Source: Candidatus Electrothrix scaldis (lineage in GTDB: Bacteria > Desulfobacterota > Desulfobulbia > Desulfobulbales > Desulfobulbaceae). Taken from it: a stretch of 64,000 bases of DNA. Both the position numbers and the translations under genes were made by a program. Below the pieces are notes generated by a model. That model was given only the letters and a program-made list of their open reading frames with translations, was not told where the DNA came from and did no database searches. The stretch covers positions 3,853,826 to 3,917,825 of the forward strand of contig CP138355.1 of the NCBI GenBank assembly GCA_033584155.1. Direction: 5' to 3'. How positions within the stretch are numbered: position 1 is the first letter of the stretch; every line of letters starts with the position of its first letter. This document shows positions 6,679-15,286 of the stretch, one piece after another.

Positions 6679-9411
6679 ATGGCATCGAATGATTTAGAGG
6701 TTATTGAGGAAATAGAGAAGGCGTTGCGGGTGCGGCTGCGAAGGTACGAGCCAAAGTTCAAGCACGAAGATATAACACTCTGTCCTTACAACTATTGTTA
6801 TGTTGTCAATGAGCAGGGGGAAGTGATAGCCTTACGATTGCGCAATGTCAATATTCACTTATTCCTGACTGATCATCCAGAATTAAAAGAATTCAATATT
6901 GAAGAGTTAATCAATAACCAGACCAGCGCCCCCTCTGTCCTTAAAGAACTGCAACCACCTCCACTACACAGGCTTAATTTACGTTATAAGCATTTTTTTC
7001 CCTTTCTCAAAAAATTGAGTCAGCTGCACACTCTTGATTTAAGTGGCAATAATATTGATGACATATCCTTCCTCAAAGACCTTGTCCAGCTGCACACCCT
7101 CAATTTATGCAATAATAATATTCGCGACATTTCTGCTCTCAAGAATCTCAAAAAACTACAATACATTAATCTATCAAGAAATAATATTGAGGACATTTCT
7201 GTCATCAGGAATTTTCTTTTTCTTAAAGAATTAAATGTGGAAAACAACAGTATTGCCAAACTCCAAAGTTGGATAATTGAGCTTCCCCCAAAACTTTTCT
7301 TTTTGGCTAAATACAGATTTATAACGCCAAAAGATAAAATCAATAAAATAAATGTTAGCGGAAATCCCTTGACCAGCCCCCCACCGGAAATCATCAAGCA
7401 GGGCTGCGAAGCCATCCGCGCCTATTTCCAATCCCTGGAAAAGGAAGAGACCGTTCGCTTGCACGAGGCCAAAATCCTCCTGGTCGGAGAAGGCATGGCA
7501 GGTAAAACCTCGCTCCTCAAACGCCTTCAGGGTCTGGACTTTGACAAAAAGGAATCCCAAACCCACGGCATCAACGTTCTCTCCCTTTCCAGCAACCAAC
7601 TCCCCGGCTTCAACAACGACGATGAATGCCGCCTCCACTTCTGGGACTTCGGCGGCCAGGAGATCATGCACGCCTCCCACCGCTTCTTCATGAGCAACCG
7701 CTCCCTCTACATCCTGGTCCTGGACAGCCGCACCGACAGCAGGAAATTTCATTGGCTCCGCCATATCGAGAAGTACGGCGGCAAGTCGCCGCTCATCGTG
7801 ACCATGAACAAGATCGACCTCAATCCCTCCTATAATATCGAACAGAAGAGCATCAATTCCCGCTTCCCTTGGATCAACAATCGCTTCTTCCGTATCTCCT
7901 GCAAAAATCAGGACGGCCTGCCGGAACTGGTGCGCAGCATTGCCACGGCTGTCCCGAATACCCCGCTCTTCGGCATGGAGATCAGCAAATCCTGGCTGGC
8001 CGTCAGAACCGAGCTGGAACAGGCCACCGGAGCGCAGAACTATATCAACCGGGATCAATTCCTCACCATCTGCGCAAAACACGGGGTGGATGACGAGATC
8101 AGCCGGATGACCCTGCTCAAGCTGCTCAACGATCTGGGCACGGTGCTCTTTTTCGAGAACCTGCCCCTGACCGATATCTATGTCCTTGATCCGCATTGGG
8201 TAACCGTGGGCGTGTACAAGATCATCAACTCGGAACGGACCAAGGACGGTCTCCTCCGCGAGACGGACCTGGAGTTCATCCTCAACGAAGAGAAAATCCG
8301 CTGCGACGAGTATGATCCGGCCAGGGAAAAGCAATTCACCTACACCCGAACTGAGTTACAGTATCTCATCAAAATCATGCAGGAGTTTAAGCTCTGTTAT
8401 CTGTACAGCGAATCAGAGCATCTCTACATCCTGCCCAATCAGCTGCCCAAAGAGCCGGAACAGGAACCGGAGCTGCACGGAGAGAACCTGCTCCGCTTTC
8501 ACATGGAGTACGACTTCCTGCCCACGTCCCTGTTCTCCCGCCTCATGGTCCGCCTGAAAGAGGATATTCAGAACCGACGGCAACAGTGGCGCTACGGGAT
8601 GTTTCTGAAAAATACAGACCATGATGTACAGGCCATCATCAGAATGGAAGAGCAGAATAACCGGATCATGATTACCATCAAGGGCGGGCTGCACAGCAAA
8701 CGGCAGTATCTCTCCATCATCCGGCACGCCATTGAGGGACTTGGTTTTCAGGAGTTGGTCCCGAAGGAGTTAGTTGAATTGCCAGGATATCCAGGGCACT
8801 TCGCTGATTATCAGAACCTACTTGGCTACGAGCGAAAAGGTTGGGATACCTATTGTGACGGTATCTTAGGGGAGTCATTTTCCGTCTCTGATCTACTGGA
8901 TAGTGTGGTCAGCAAAGATGAACGAAACAAAGAAGGAGAACGTAACATGTCAGGAGAACATCATCATTTTCACTTTGAGAATATCGGCAATCCCAATGTA
9001 ACGGTCACCCAAAACAACACGCAGACGGTCAACCAATCTATTGACCTGCTCAAAGACGCCCAGGCACTGTTCCGCAACCTGAAAGAGGATATCCTTGATG
9101 AAGTAGATGACGAAATCGAGGATGAAAAAGAGAAGAAGCGGGTTGCCAGAGAGCTGGACAAGGCAGAAAAAGCCCTGACCGAGGCCAAAGAAGCCGCCGC
9201 CCAAGGCAAGGAACCGGATGCCGCCACCAAGAGCCGCCTGGAGGAATTCTTCACCAGCCTCGCAGATAAGAGCTCCCGCCTGGGTAAGGCCCTGGAGTTT
9301 GTTGACCAGGGCGCGCAAAAGGTGCAGAAGCTCGCCCGAACCTATAACAGCATTGCAGGCAACATCGGCCTGCCCACGGTACCGCCATTGCTGCTGGGCA
9401 AAGAGAAGTGA
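6679..9411 (+). CDS. ROCO protein: LRR-Roc-COR GTPase
   Basis: 910 residues from the chosen ATG (MASNDLEVIEE, preceded by AGGA); the longer frame from 6583 would start inside the repeat array. Order of parts: N-terminal region; leucine-rich repeats (about 95-200, LHTLDLSGNNIDDIS and similar); Roc GTPase with Walker A GEGMAGKTS (about 269), switch WDFGGQE (322) and TMNKID (375); COR dimerisation domain to about 740; then a GEHHHFHFENIGNPN-VTVTQNN segment and a charged helical tail (758-910). Bacterial ROCO proteins are GTP-dependent dimers often found beside unknown effectors. It precedes ptuA by 42 nt on the same strand, so a joint function is possible. Codon use shifts: the LRR part is AT-rich, the Roc-COR part GC-rich. 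Confidence 0.9.
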   Translation: MASNDLEVIEEIEKALRVRLRRYEPKFKHEDITLCPYNYCYVVNEQGEVIALRLRNVNIHLFLTDHPELKEFNIEELINNQTSAPSVLKELQPPPLHRLNLRYKHFFPFLKKLSQLHTLDLSGNNIDDISFLKDLVQLHTLNLCNNNIRDISALKNLKKLQYINLSRNNIEDISVIRNFLFLKELNVENNSIAKLQSWIIELPPKLFFLAKYRFITPKDKINKINVSGNPLTSPPPEIIKQGCEAIRAYFQSLEKEETVRLHEAKILLVGEGMAGKTSLLKRLQGLDFDKKESQTHGINVLSLSSNQLPGFNNDDECRLHFWDFGGQEIMHASHRFFMSNRSLYILVLDSRTDSRKFHWLRHIEKYGGKSPLIVTMNKIDLNPSYNIEQKSINSRFPWINNRFFRISCKNQDGLPELVRSIATAVPNTPLFGMEISKSWLAVRTELEQATGAQNYINRDQFLTICAKHGVDDEISRMTLLKLLNDLGTVLFFENLPLTDIYVLDPHWVTVGVYKIINSERTKDGLLRETDLEFILNEEKIRCDEYDPAREKQFTYTRTELQYLIKIMQEFKLCYLYSESEHLYILPNQLPKEPEQEPELHGENLLRFHMEYDFLPTSLFSRLMVRLKEDIQNRRQQWRYGMFLKNTDHDVQAIIRMEEQNNRIMITIKGGLHSKRQYLSIIRHAIEGLGFQELVPKELVELPGYPGHFADYQNLLGYERKGWDTYCDGILGESFSVSDLLDSVVSKDERNKEGERNMSGEHHHFHFENIGNPNVTVTQNNTQTVNQSIDLLKDAQALFRNLKEDILDEVDDEIEDEKEKKRVARELDKAEKALTEAKEAAAQGKEPDAATKSRLEEFFTSLADKSSRLGKALEFVDQGAQKVQKLARTYNSIAGNIGLPTVPPLLLGKEK
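8934..8949 (+). promoter_or_regulatory. possible internal ribosome binding site and start in the ROCO gene
   Basis: Inside the ROCO reading frame, AGGAG (8934-8938) stands 8 nt before an in-frame ATG (8947-8949). Starting there would give a separate 154-residue protein consisting only of the tail after the COR domain (MSGEHHHFHFENIG onward). The site may be active, or may be a relic of a fusion of two genes. Confidence 0.4.
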
Positions 9412-9453
9412 TGAGCAGATCATGTCTTATCCACAATTTTAACGAATAATGTT

Positions 9454-10713
9454 ATGAAGATTCAACGACTCACAATAGAAAACTTTCGGGGCATCAGAGA
9501 GATGGAACTTGCTTTTCATCCCCGACTGAATGTTTTTGCCGGGAAGAATGGTGTTGGCAAAACGACTATCCTGGAAGCATTAGGACAAACAATCGATATT
9601 GCCAGATTAAATCATGTTGCTGGTAATGAGAAACAAAATCTGGAAAGCCGTGGGATAATTAATTCCGATGATACTCAGATAAACGCGGAACACGCCCGGC
9701 TTGATCTGCAATTATCACTAAAGAATCAAACCATAACAACAACAGCAAGCAGTAATCCTGAAGAAATATCCTCTGATCTTTTCAACCATTTTCCAGAAGC
9801 AAATATTAAACTCCCTCACATAACGTTATCAGAGAGCCGTTCGGCAATGGCTGGCACCTATGCTCCTCCTGATAAAACAATGAATATGATATCAGGAATT
9901 GATTCTCTTATCGGTATCATAGTGAATAACACTACCCGATATGGGCATTATTTTGCGTGGATCTCAGAGCGTGAGGCATTGGAGAACAACAGATTAAGAA
10001 AATTTATTGACAGCGGCAAGGTCTTTGGTAAGGATCATTTTGAAAAAGACAATATCCTGCAAAGAGTAAAAAAGGTGATTGAAGATATTACAGGCTTTAG
10101 CGGGTTATTTCATGACAGAGAGCGTTATGGATTCACTCTGCAAAAAGATGTCGGTAAAGAAAAAGATGCGCTCCTTTTTTCCCAGCTCTCTTCCGGCGAA
10201 AAGCATTTAGTCGCCTTTGTAACCATGATAGCGGTATATCTTGCCGCCACTTTTTCAGAATCTACAAACCCCTTACAAGAACAGGCTATTTTTCTCATAG
10301 ATGCTATCGAACTCCACCTGCATCCCTCCTGGCAGCGGGAACTCATCCCCAAACTCCTGCATTCCTTCCCTGGCTGCCAGTTTATCATAACCACCCACTC
10401 ACCGCAGGTACTGGGCAACATCAAGCCGGAATCAATCTTTCTTTTGAAAAGGGAGAATGATGAGATTATCTGTGAGCACCCTGATGAGAGTTACGGAATG
10501 ACAATGGATCGGGTGCTGGAACTGGTCATGGATGAAGAATCGCGCCCGAATAAGAAGATCCGTGAAGATATCGAACACCTTTTTGATCATATCAGCAGAA
10601 AGGAATTCGACAAGGCTTCCCACCTGCTCAAGGCCCTTAAACAGGACATCCCCAGCGATCCGGAGGTCCTGCGGGCAGAGATGTTGTTGCATAAGAAAGG
10701 ACTGTCTTTATGA
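9454..10713 (+). CDS. ptuA: Septu-like AAA/ABC-type ATPase (PtuA)
   Basis: 419-residue RecF/OLD-like ATPase. N-terminal IENFRGIREMEL, Walker A AGKNGVGKTT (about 29-38), signature LSSGEKHL (about 245-252), Walker B FLIDAIELHLHPSW (Asp283) and H-loop ITTHSPQVL are all present. In this family the residue after the Walker B Asp is normally Glu; here it is Ala284 (GCT). The gene overlaps an HNH nuclease gene by 4 nt (ATGA). An ATPase coupled to a TIGR02646-type HNH protein is the layout of Septu anti-phage systems, where PtuA controls the nuclease PtuB. Assignment by architecture only. Confidence 0.82.
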   Translation: MKIQRLTIENFRGIREMELAFHPRLNVFAGKNGVGKTTILEALGQTIDIARLNHVAGNEKQNLESRGIINSDDTQINAEHARLDLQLSLKNQTITTTASSNPEEISSDLFNHFPEANIKLPHITLSESRSAMAGTYAPPDKTMNMISGIDSLIGIIVNNTTRYGHYFAWISEREALENNRLRKFIDSGKVFGKDHFEKDNILQRVKKVIEDITGFSGLFHDRERYGFTLQKDVGKEKDALLFSQLSSGEKHLVAFVTMIAVYLAATFSESTNPLQEQAIFLIDAIELHLHPSWQRELIPKLLHSFPGCQFIITTHSPQVLGNIKPESIFLLKRENDEIICEHPDESYGMTMDRVLELVMDEESRPNKKIREDIEHLFDHISRKEFDKASHLLKALKQDIPSDPEVLRAEMLLHKKGLSL

Positions 10714-11330
10714 AGCATATCAAGAAAAATATGCCGGAACCGGATCAGTTCAGCCGCTGGAAAAAACAAAACAAGACTGCTGGCTGGAATAATTTTTCAG
10801 GAGGGGCAGAATACGGAGAAGTCAAAGAACAACTCATTGCTGAACAGCTTGGGATGTGCTGCTACTGTGAAGTGCTTATATCCCTGGACGCCTGCCATAT
10901 TGAACATCTGCAACCAAAAAGTGTTTATCCGCAGAACATGTTTGCTTATGAGAACCTTCTGGTTTCCTGCAACCGGAAAGGAAGCTGTGGGCGTAAAAAG
11001 GGAAAATGGTATAGCTCTGCTCTGGTATCGCCTTTGGACCAGGATTGTGAAAAACGTTTCACCTATACCCTTGATGGCAGGATAATTCCATCAGATAAAG
11101 AAGATGTGTCCGCCTTTGAAACCATAGAGAAACTCGGATTAAATTGCTCTCAGCTCAAAGATCGGCGGAGAAGCATCATCATAATGATGGATAACCATGG
11201 AAACGGGCCTGAGCCAAATTATCTGCAAACAGTTACCGCAGGAATATTGCAACGAGAGAAAGCGTGGCCGTTTGGATTTTATACTGTTTTGTTATTTCTG
11301 GCAGAGCTGTATGAAATCCCGATTCCTTAA
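10710..11330 (+). CDS. ptuB: HNH nuclease, TIGR02646 / PtuB-like
   Basis: 206-residue HNH endonuclease. Zinc/HNH pattern: CCYCE (Cys50, Cys51, Cys53), HIEHLQPKS (His63, His66), YENLLVSCNRKGSCG (Asn82, Cys87, Cys93), as in TIGR02646 proteins of Septu and retron-associated modules. These act as the DNA-cutting arm of the system once released by the ATPase. It shares ATGA with the upstream ATPase gene, implying translational coupling. GC and codon use match its partner. Confidence 0.85.
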   Translation: MKHIKKNMPEPDQFSRWKKQNKTAGWNNFSGGAEYGEVKEQLIAEQLGMCCYCEVLISLDACHIEHLQPKSVYPQNMFAYENLLVSCNRKGSCGRKKGKWYSSALVSPLDQDCEKRFTYTLDGRIIPSDKEDVSAFETIEKLGLNCSQLKDRRRSIIIMMDNHGNGPEPNYLQTVTAGILQREKAWPFGFYTVLLFLAELYEIPIP

Positions 11331-11344
11331 CAAGGAGTAACAAG

Positions 11345-11365
11345 GGCGATCAAACGATCGCTCCT
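11345..11365 (+). terminator. possible weak terminator after ptuB
   Basis: GCGATC-AAAC-GATCGC forms a short 6-bp hairpin just downstream of the ptuB stop, followed by CTCCTAAAATT. The stem is short and there is no clear T run, so this is weak evidence. Confidence 0.3.
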
Positions 11366-11367
11366 AA

Positions 11368-11388
11368 AATTCCTTACACTTCTTACAA
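11368..11388. repeat. 21-nt direct repeat, copy 1
   Basis: The 21 bases beginning AATTCCTTACACTTCTTACA are repeated exactly at 11820-11840, where they overlap the stop codon of the aspartokinase remnant. The spacing is 452 nt, and the small lipoprotein-like gene lies between the copies. Confidence 0.8.
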
Positions 11389-11574
11389 AATGATTGACCA
11401 TGTGGTTCATTTTCATATCCATTTTCTTGGAGAAAAAAACTATCTCGGTTCTAAAACTTTACAACTTCCAGATCATGCGATTAAATTAAGAGTACCCTTT
11501 TGACAAAAGGATGCTCTAAAAAAATAGCAGTTACTTATTGCTGTCCAATCCATCTTTTCTACGGAGGAAAAGGT

Positions 11575-11709
11575 ATGAAAACAAAAAAACGTATCCTGCT
11601 CGCTTTACTTTACTCAGTTCTTGTCTTTTTCTTTTGTTCCGGATCTACTAGTTGTACAACCAACTACAGCGACCCTGCTAATGCTATTGATATTCCATCA
11701 ATACAGTAG
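11575..11709 (+). CDS. small lipoprotein-like peptide
   Basis: 44 residues from an ATG preceded by a strong GGAGG site (CGGAGGAAAAGGTATG). MKTKKR is followed by a hydrophobic stretch (about 7-22) and then SGSTSCTTNYS, where Cys27 could be a lipobox cysteine. The protein stops after IDIPSIQ, so either it is a very short lipoprotein or the front of a gene cut by rearrangement; it sits between two exact 21-nt repeats. No family recognised. Confidence 0.5.
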   Translation: MKTKKRILLALLYSVLVFFFCSGSTSCTTNYSDPANAIDIPSIQ

Positions 11710-11795
11710 GTGTACGGCAGCGTAACCTTTTCAGATTCAGCATCCCTGCAAAGCACCGGGCCACATCCTGAAGGAGAAACAAGAAAATCCAGCAA

Positions 11796-11816
11796 GCCCA
11801 GGGGAACCCCCTGGGC
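11796..11816 (-). terminator. terminator of the aspartokinase remnant
   Basis: A 9-bp perfect stem, GCCCAGGGG / CCCCTGGGC, with a 3-nt loop, read on the minus strand just after the aspartokinase stop and followed there by a T-rich stretch (TTTTCTTGTTT). Confidence 0.6.
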
Positions 11817-11819
11817 ATC

Positions 11820-11840
11820 AATTCCTTACACTTCTTACAA
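11820..11840. repeat. 21-nt direct repeat, copy 2
   Basis: Second exact copy of the repeat at 11368-11388. Its inner part is the last codons and stop of the aspartokinase remnant on the minus strand, so the upstream copy may also be a leftover of an aspartokinase 3' end. Confidence 0.8.
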
Positions 11841-12042
11841 CATCTCGTTCTTAGGCGAATTTTCCTTATCCAGATTAAAGACCGCATGCAACGCCCGAAC
11901 CGCCAGTTCGTTATACTTCTCTTCAATCACACAGTAAACCTTGACAATGCCTTCCGCCGGTCACGGATTCCGCCCCGATCTCTTTAGCGATCTTCTGCAC
12001 GATTTCCATTGTCCGTACGTAATCGGTCCGCATTACGGTACA
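11835..12042 (-). pseudogene. aspartokinase C-terminal remnant
   Basis: On the minus strand two frames together spell the end of an aspartate kinase: TVMRTDYVRTMEIVQK then IAKEIGAESV in one frame, and EGIVKVYCVIEEKYNELA, VRALHAVFNLDK to a stop at 11835-11837 in another. The CVIEEKY-ELAVRALH pattern is typical of the ACT-domain end of LysC. A frameshift separates the two parts and the catalytic N-terminal domain is absent, so this is a gene fragment followed by its own terminator. The upstream end of the match is approximate. Confidence 0.7.
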
Positions 12043-12115
12043 GGAAAAATTACCTCATCATCAAAACAACAAGCCAGTGGCGGGCTACGGCAACATAAAC
12101 TCCCGCACAGCGACC

Positions 12116-14458
12116 ATGAGCAAAACACAGTGGACTATACAGGACCTCATTGATCTGGAGTTTTTCCTGACGCATGCCCCCGAAAAGGTACCGTACGTTC
12201 TTAAGCTTTGGCACCACGAAACAACTTCAGAACGTCCAGACAGCAAACTGCTCCAAGGCTGGCTCTCATACCGTAAGGTGGTCTGGCTCAAGAAAACAGG
12301 AAAAACAGCTCCGTTCGGACGGCTCTGGCAGAAACATTTCGATGATTCTGCTAAAGCAGCCCTGTTGGCCGGTTTACTCGCCGGAGAAGCACTGACATTT
12401 TTTCTTTTTTCCTCTCCAGAGCATAAGCCCATCAATGCGGCGAGCTATTTTGCCGTTTTTATTCTTGTCCAGGCCGTTTTCCTTCTCCTGTCGGCGGCCA
12501 CCCAGTTTTTCTCCAACCTGCTGTTCCCTCTTTTTTATCAGCGGTTGCAGAACGCTGCCTCTGCTGAGCTGAAGCAACCAATTCATATCTCCAGCACCAC
12601 GCAATTACGGCAAAGATATGGTCGGATATTTGCCCGCCCATTTTTTCAACTTACCCAACTTTTCTGGATAGGTATTAATGCCGGGGGAATAGCAGTCACC
12701 CTTTTCAGGATATTCAGTGACGATATCTCGCTGGGCTGGCAGATCGGGAATATGCACGCCGATACCCTGCACAGGCTGGTCTCCTGGATAAGTCTTCCCT
12801 GGTTCTGGCTACCTTCCACCTCTGTCCCTTCGCTCATCCAAGTAGAGCAAACACAATTAGCTACAGACATGGGCGTGTCTTATTATATTCACAGCTCAAA
12901 CTACCTCCAGGCCTCAGTCCTTGTCCCCTGGGGAAGTTTCCTCTGCCTATCCATAGCATTTTATGGCGTGCTGCCTTGGCTTCTCCTGCTGCTGGCCGGG
13001 ATGATACGACAATCTTATGACCTTGCCCGACTTGATTTCCAGCAGGATCATTTTCAGCCGCTCCTCCAACATTTACGCAACCTACTTACTGCAAAGGAGG
13101 TCCAACCAGCTCAAGGTCCACAACGAAAAAAAATATCACAGGATGTCTGGCTGAATTTTCAACAGGATTATTTACACCCTTTTCTTCACCACTTGTTCTA
13201 CATCCTTGCTCCAAATAAAAATCCTCCGGATGAAAATTCACCTCAAGGAAAAATTTTACTGGAGCACAGGAAAAGTATTCGTCAACATAGTTTAGTCGTC
13301 CACTGCTGGATCTTTCCCATCATCCTCATCATGAGTCTGGTGCTTTACAAAATATTCTTCAAATCCTCACACGCCTCCTTCTTGCCCTGGCTACTATATA
13401 TCGGCATAATAGGGTTTGCCCTGGTGCTGTTGATCCCCCCTGCACGTAAAAATATTGTCGAAATCTACAAGAACACGCAGTTTACCTTCCTTGTCACTGA
13501 TAAAATAATAAGCTGCTCCGGCGGCGGGACAGCTTTACCTATACCAGCTTATTGTATTGCTATTGATTCAATTGACCGTATCATCAAAAAAACCGAGTAC
13601 AAGGAAAAAGATGGTCAAAAAAATATCCGCGTTCATTACCGCATAGTCAATATTCGTGGTCAACGGTATGACATTCCTTCTTCTTTCGATAATCCGAGGG
13701 AAAAAATCGTTCAATGCATTACAGAACACTGGCCGGATATCATTGTCCACGAACAAACTGATAAGACGTTTGAGATCAGGAACGCTCCGTCCAGTGAAGA
13801 TTCATGGCAAACCAAAATCCTGCCGGAACAGAAAGCTCAGATTCATTCACAGAACCTCACCTCACCCGCTCACTCAGCTGAAGACGACCAAACAAAAATT
13901 CTGCTGGAACACAAACAAAGCATTCGTGCAAGCAGTTTAATCTCAATGTGTTGGCTTTCTCCGTTTATCCTCATGACAATTCTGATGATATACAAAACAT
14001 TCTTCAATGTCCTGCGAGCCTCTTCCTTCCCCTGGGTATCTGTCGGCGTAATAGGCTTTGTCCTGGTACTGCTGATATGCGTAGCTTTTGCAAACATCAT
14101 CGATATCTTCAGAAACAAACAGTTCCTGTTCCTTATTACAGATAAAATGATAAGCTGCTCCGAAGGAGGAACAGCTTTGTCTGTACAACCTTACAGCCTT
14201 ACGATTGACTCAATTGACTACATCATAAGAAAAAACGAGTATAGTGAAAAGGATGGCAAAAAAACACCCCGCATGCATTACCGTATCGTCGATATTCATG
14301 GTGAACAATTCGACATAACTTCCTCGTTTGATAATCCCCAAAAAGAAATCGTTCAATGCATCACAGAACACTGGCCGCATATTGAGATCCGGGAGGAAAC
14401 GGAAAAGAAGCCGGGGAGTGACGAACCGTCGGCTGAGGAGGGCACATTCTACGTGTAG
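12116..14458 (+). CDS. DUF2868-like membrane protein with duplicated membrane-PH-like module
   Basis: 780 residues from ATG 12116 (MSKTQWTIQDLIDLEFFL; an in-frame ATG 13 codons upstream is less likely). The first ~370 residues have several membrane segments and match the DUF2868 pattern as remembered (RSWL-type start, LVSWISLPW, YGVLPWLLLLLAG). The rest contains two copies of a ~180-residue module (about 13252-13785 and 13897-14405): ILLEH-x-SIR, two membrane helices, then TDK-ISCS-GGTAL, RIV-I-G, SFDNP and IVQCITEHWP, possibly a PH-like beta fold. Function unknown; DUF2868 proteins have been seen beside GTPases. Confidence 0.75.
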   Translation: MSKTQWTIQDLIDLEFFLTHAPEKVPYVLKLWHHETTSERPDSKLLQGWLSYRKVVWLKKTGKTAPFGRLWQKHFDDSAKAALLAGLLAGEALTFFLFSSPEHKPINAASYFAVFILVQAVFLLLSAATQFFSNLLFPLFYQRLQNAASAELKQPIHISSTTQLRQRYGRIFARPFFQLTQLFWIGINAGGIAVTLFRIFSDDISLGWQIGNMHADTLHRLVSWISLPWFWLPSTSVPSLIQVEQTQLATDMGVSYYIHSSNYLQASVLVPWGSFLCLSIAFYGVLPWLLLLLAGMIRQSYDLARLDFQQDHFQPLLQHLRNLLTAKEVQPAQGPQRKKISQDVWLNFQQDYLHPFLHHLFYILAPNKNPPDENSPQGKILLEHRKSIRQHSLVVHCWIFPIILIMSLVLYKIFFKSSHASFLPWLLYIGIIGFALVLLIPPARKNIVEIYKNTQFTFLVTDKIISCSGGGTALPIPAYCIAIDSIDRIIKKTEYKEKDGQKNIRVHYRIVNIRGQRYDIPSSFDNPREKIVQCITEHWPDIIVHEQTDKTFEIRNAPSSEDSWQTKILPEQKAQIHSQNLTSPAHSAEDDQTKILLEHKQSIRASSLISMCWLSPFILMTILMIYKTFFNVLRASSFPWVSVGVIGFVLVLLICVAFANIIDIFRNKQFLFLITDKMISCSEGGTALSVQPYSLTIDSIDYIIRKNEYSEKDGKKTPRMHYRIVDIHGEQFDITSSFDNPQKEIVQCITEHWPHIEIREETEKKPGSDEPSAEEGTFYV

Positions 14459-14538
14459 TTGTGGTCCTCACCTAAACAAGTGAGGACCTGCGTTTTCAGT
14501 CTTACAAGAATACCGACAGGGGTATTCCGAGCCCTCTT

Positions 14539-15276
14539 CTACCAACTACGCTCATCAATCAGCTGTCCTTGAGTGGACACAACTGCCTGCCGCACTGGCA
14601 CTTCAGCCTCTGCATCCTTATAGGCCTTTTTGACGATCTGGAGCATAGCTGAACAACAGGGCACTTCCATAATGAGGATAGTCACCGAGTTCAGCTTACG
14701 TGTCTTAAACAGCTCCGTAAAACGGTCCACATAGAGCTGCTGGTCATCAAACTTGGGGCAGCCCATCATCACCACCCGGCCCTGCAAGAAATCCTGCTGC
14801 AAACCGGCATAGGCCACAGCAGTGCAGTCGGCTGCGATCAATAGATCGCAATTTTCCAAAAATGGTGCTGTGGGCGGAACCAGGCGAATCTGAACCGGCC
14901 AATGGCTGAGCTGTGACAAGGCAGAACTCGCCTGAAAACTGGGCTCATTCGCGGTCTGACAAGGCGAAGATTGCGGAAAGGTCTTGAGTTGCGCTGATGG
15001 ACAGCCGCCCCCCACAGGTTGCTCCTGCTGCATTTTTTGCTCTGCCAGAAAGACCTCTACCGCCCCTTCATCAAAAGCATCGGCCTCACGTTCAATAATC
15101 TGCAAGGCCCCTGTGGGACAATGACCAAGGCAGGCTCCCAGCCCATCGCAGAGCTTATCTGCTACCAAACGGGCCTTCCCATCAATGATCTGCAAAGATC
15201 CCTCGGCACAATTGGGCACGCATTCTCCACAGCCGGTACAGAGCTCTTCATTAATTTCAATAATCTTTCTCTTCAT
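14539..15276 (-). CDS. 4Fe-4S ferredoxin-domain protein
   Basis: 245 residues. The N-terminus carries a ferredoxin fold: first motif CTGCGECVPNC (Cys13-Cys23) is complete; the second, CDGLGACLGHCP, has Leu where the second cysteine normally is, so that site could hold a [3Fe-4S] or Asp-ligated cluster. After a linker, residues about 120-245 hold cysteines in CTAVAYAG, GCPKFDD and VPCCSAM. Such proteins are widespread in strict anaerobes, and the role is unproven. It lies 10 nt after the HD-domain gene and follows the siroheme reductase, suggesting an operon for electron delivery. Confidence 0.8.
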   Translation of the reverse strand: MKRKIIEINEELCTGCGECVPNCAEGSLQIIDGKARLVADKLCDGLGACLGHCPTGALQIIEREADAFDEGAVEVFLAEQKMQQEQPVGGGCPSAQLKTFPQSSPCQTANEPSFQASSALSQLSHWPVQIRLVPPTAPFLENCDLLIAADCTAVAYAGLQQDFLQGRVVMMGCPKFDDQQLYVDRFTELFKTRKLNSVTILIMEVPCCSAMLQIVKKAYKDAEAEVPVRQAVVSTQGQLIDERSW

Positions 15277-15286
15277 ATCTCTTCCT

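Noticed and set aside
7231-8334. 367-aa minus-strand frame inside the ROCO gene
   Set aside because: Shadow of the GC-rich Roc-COR coding region; no recognised domain.
11684-11926. 80-aa minus-strand frame at the aspartokinase remnant
   Set aside because: The true similarity lies in another frame (LysC C-terminus), so this frame is a shadow.
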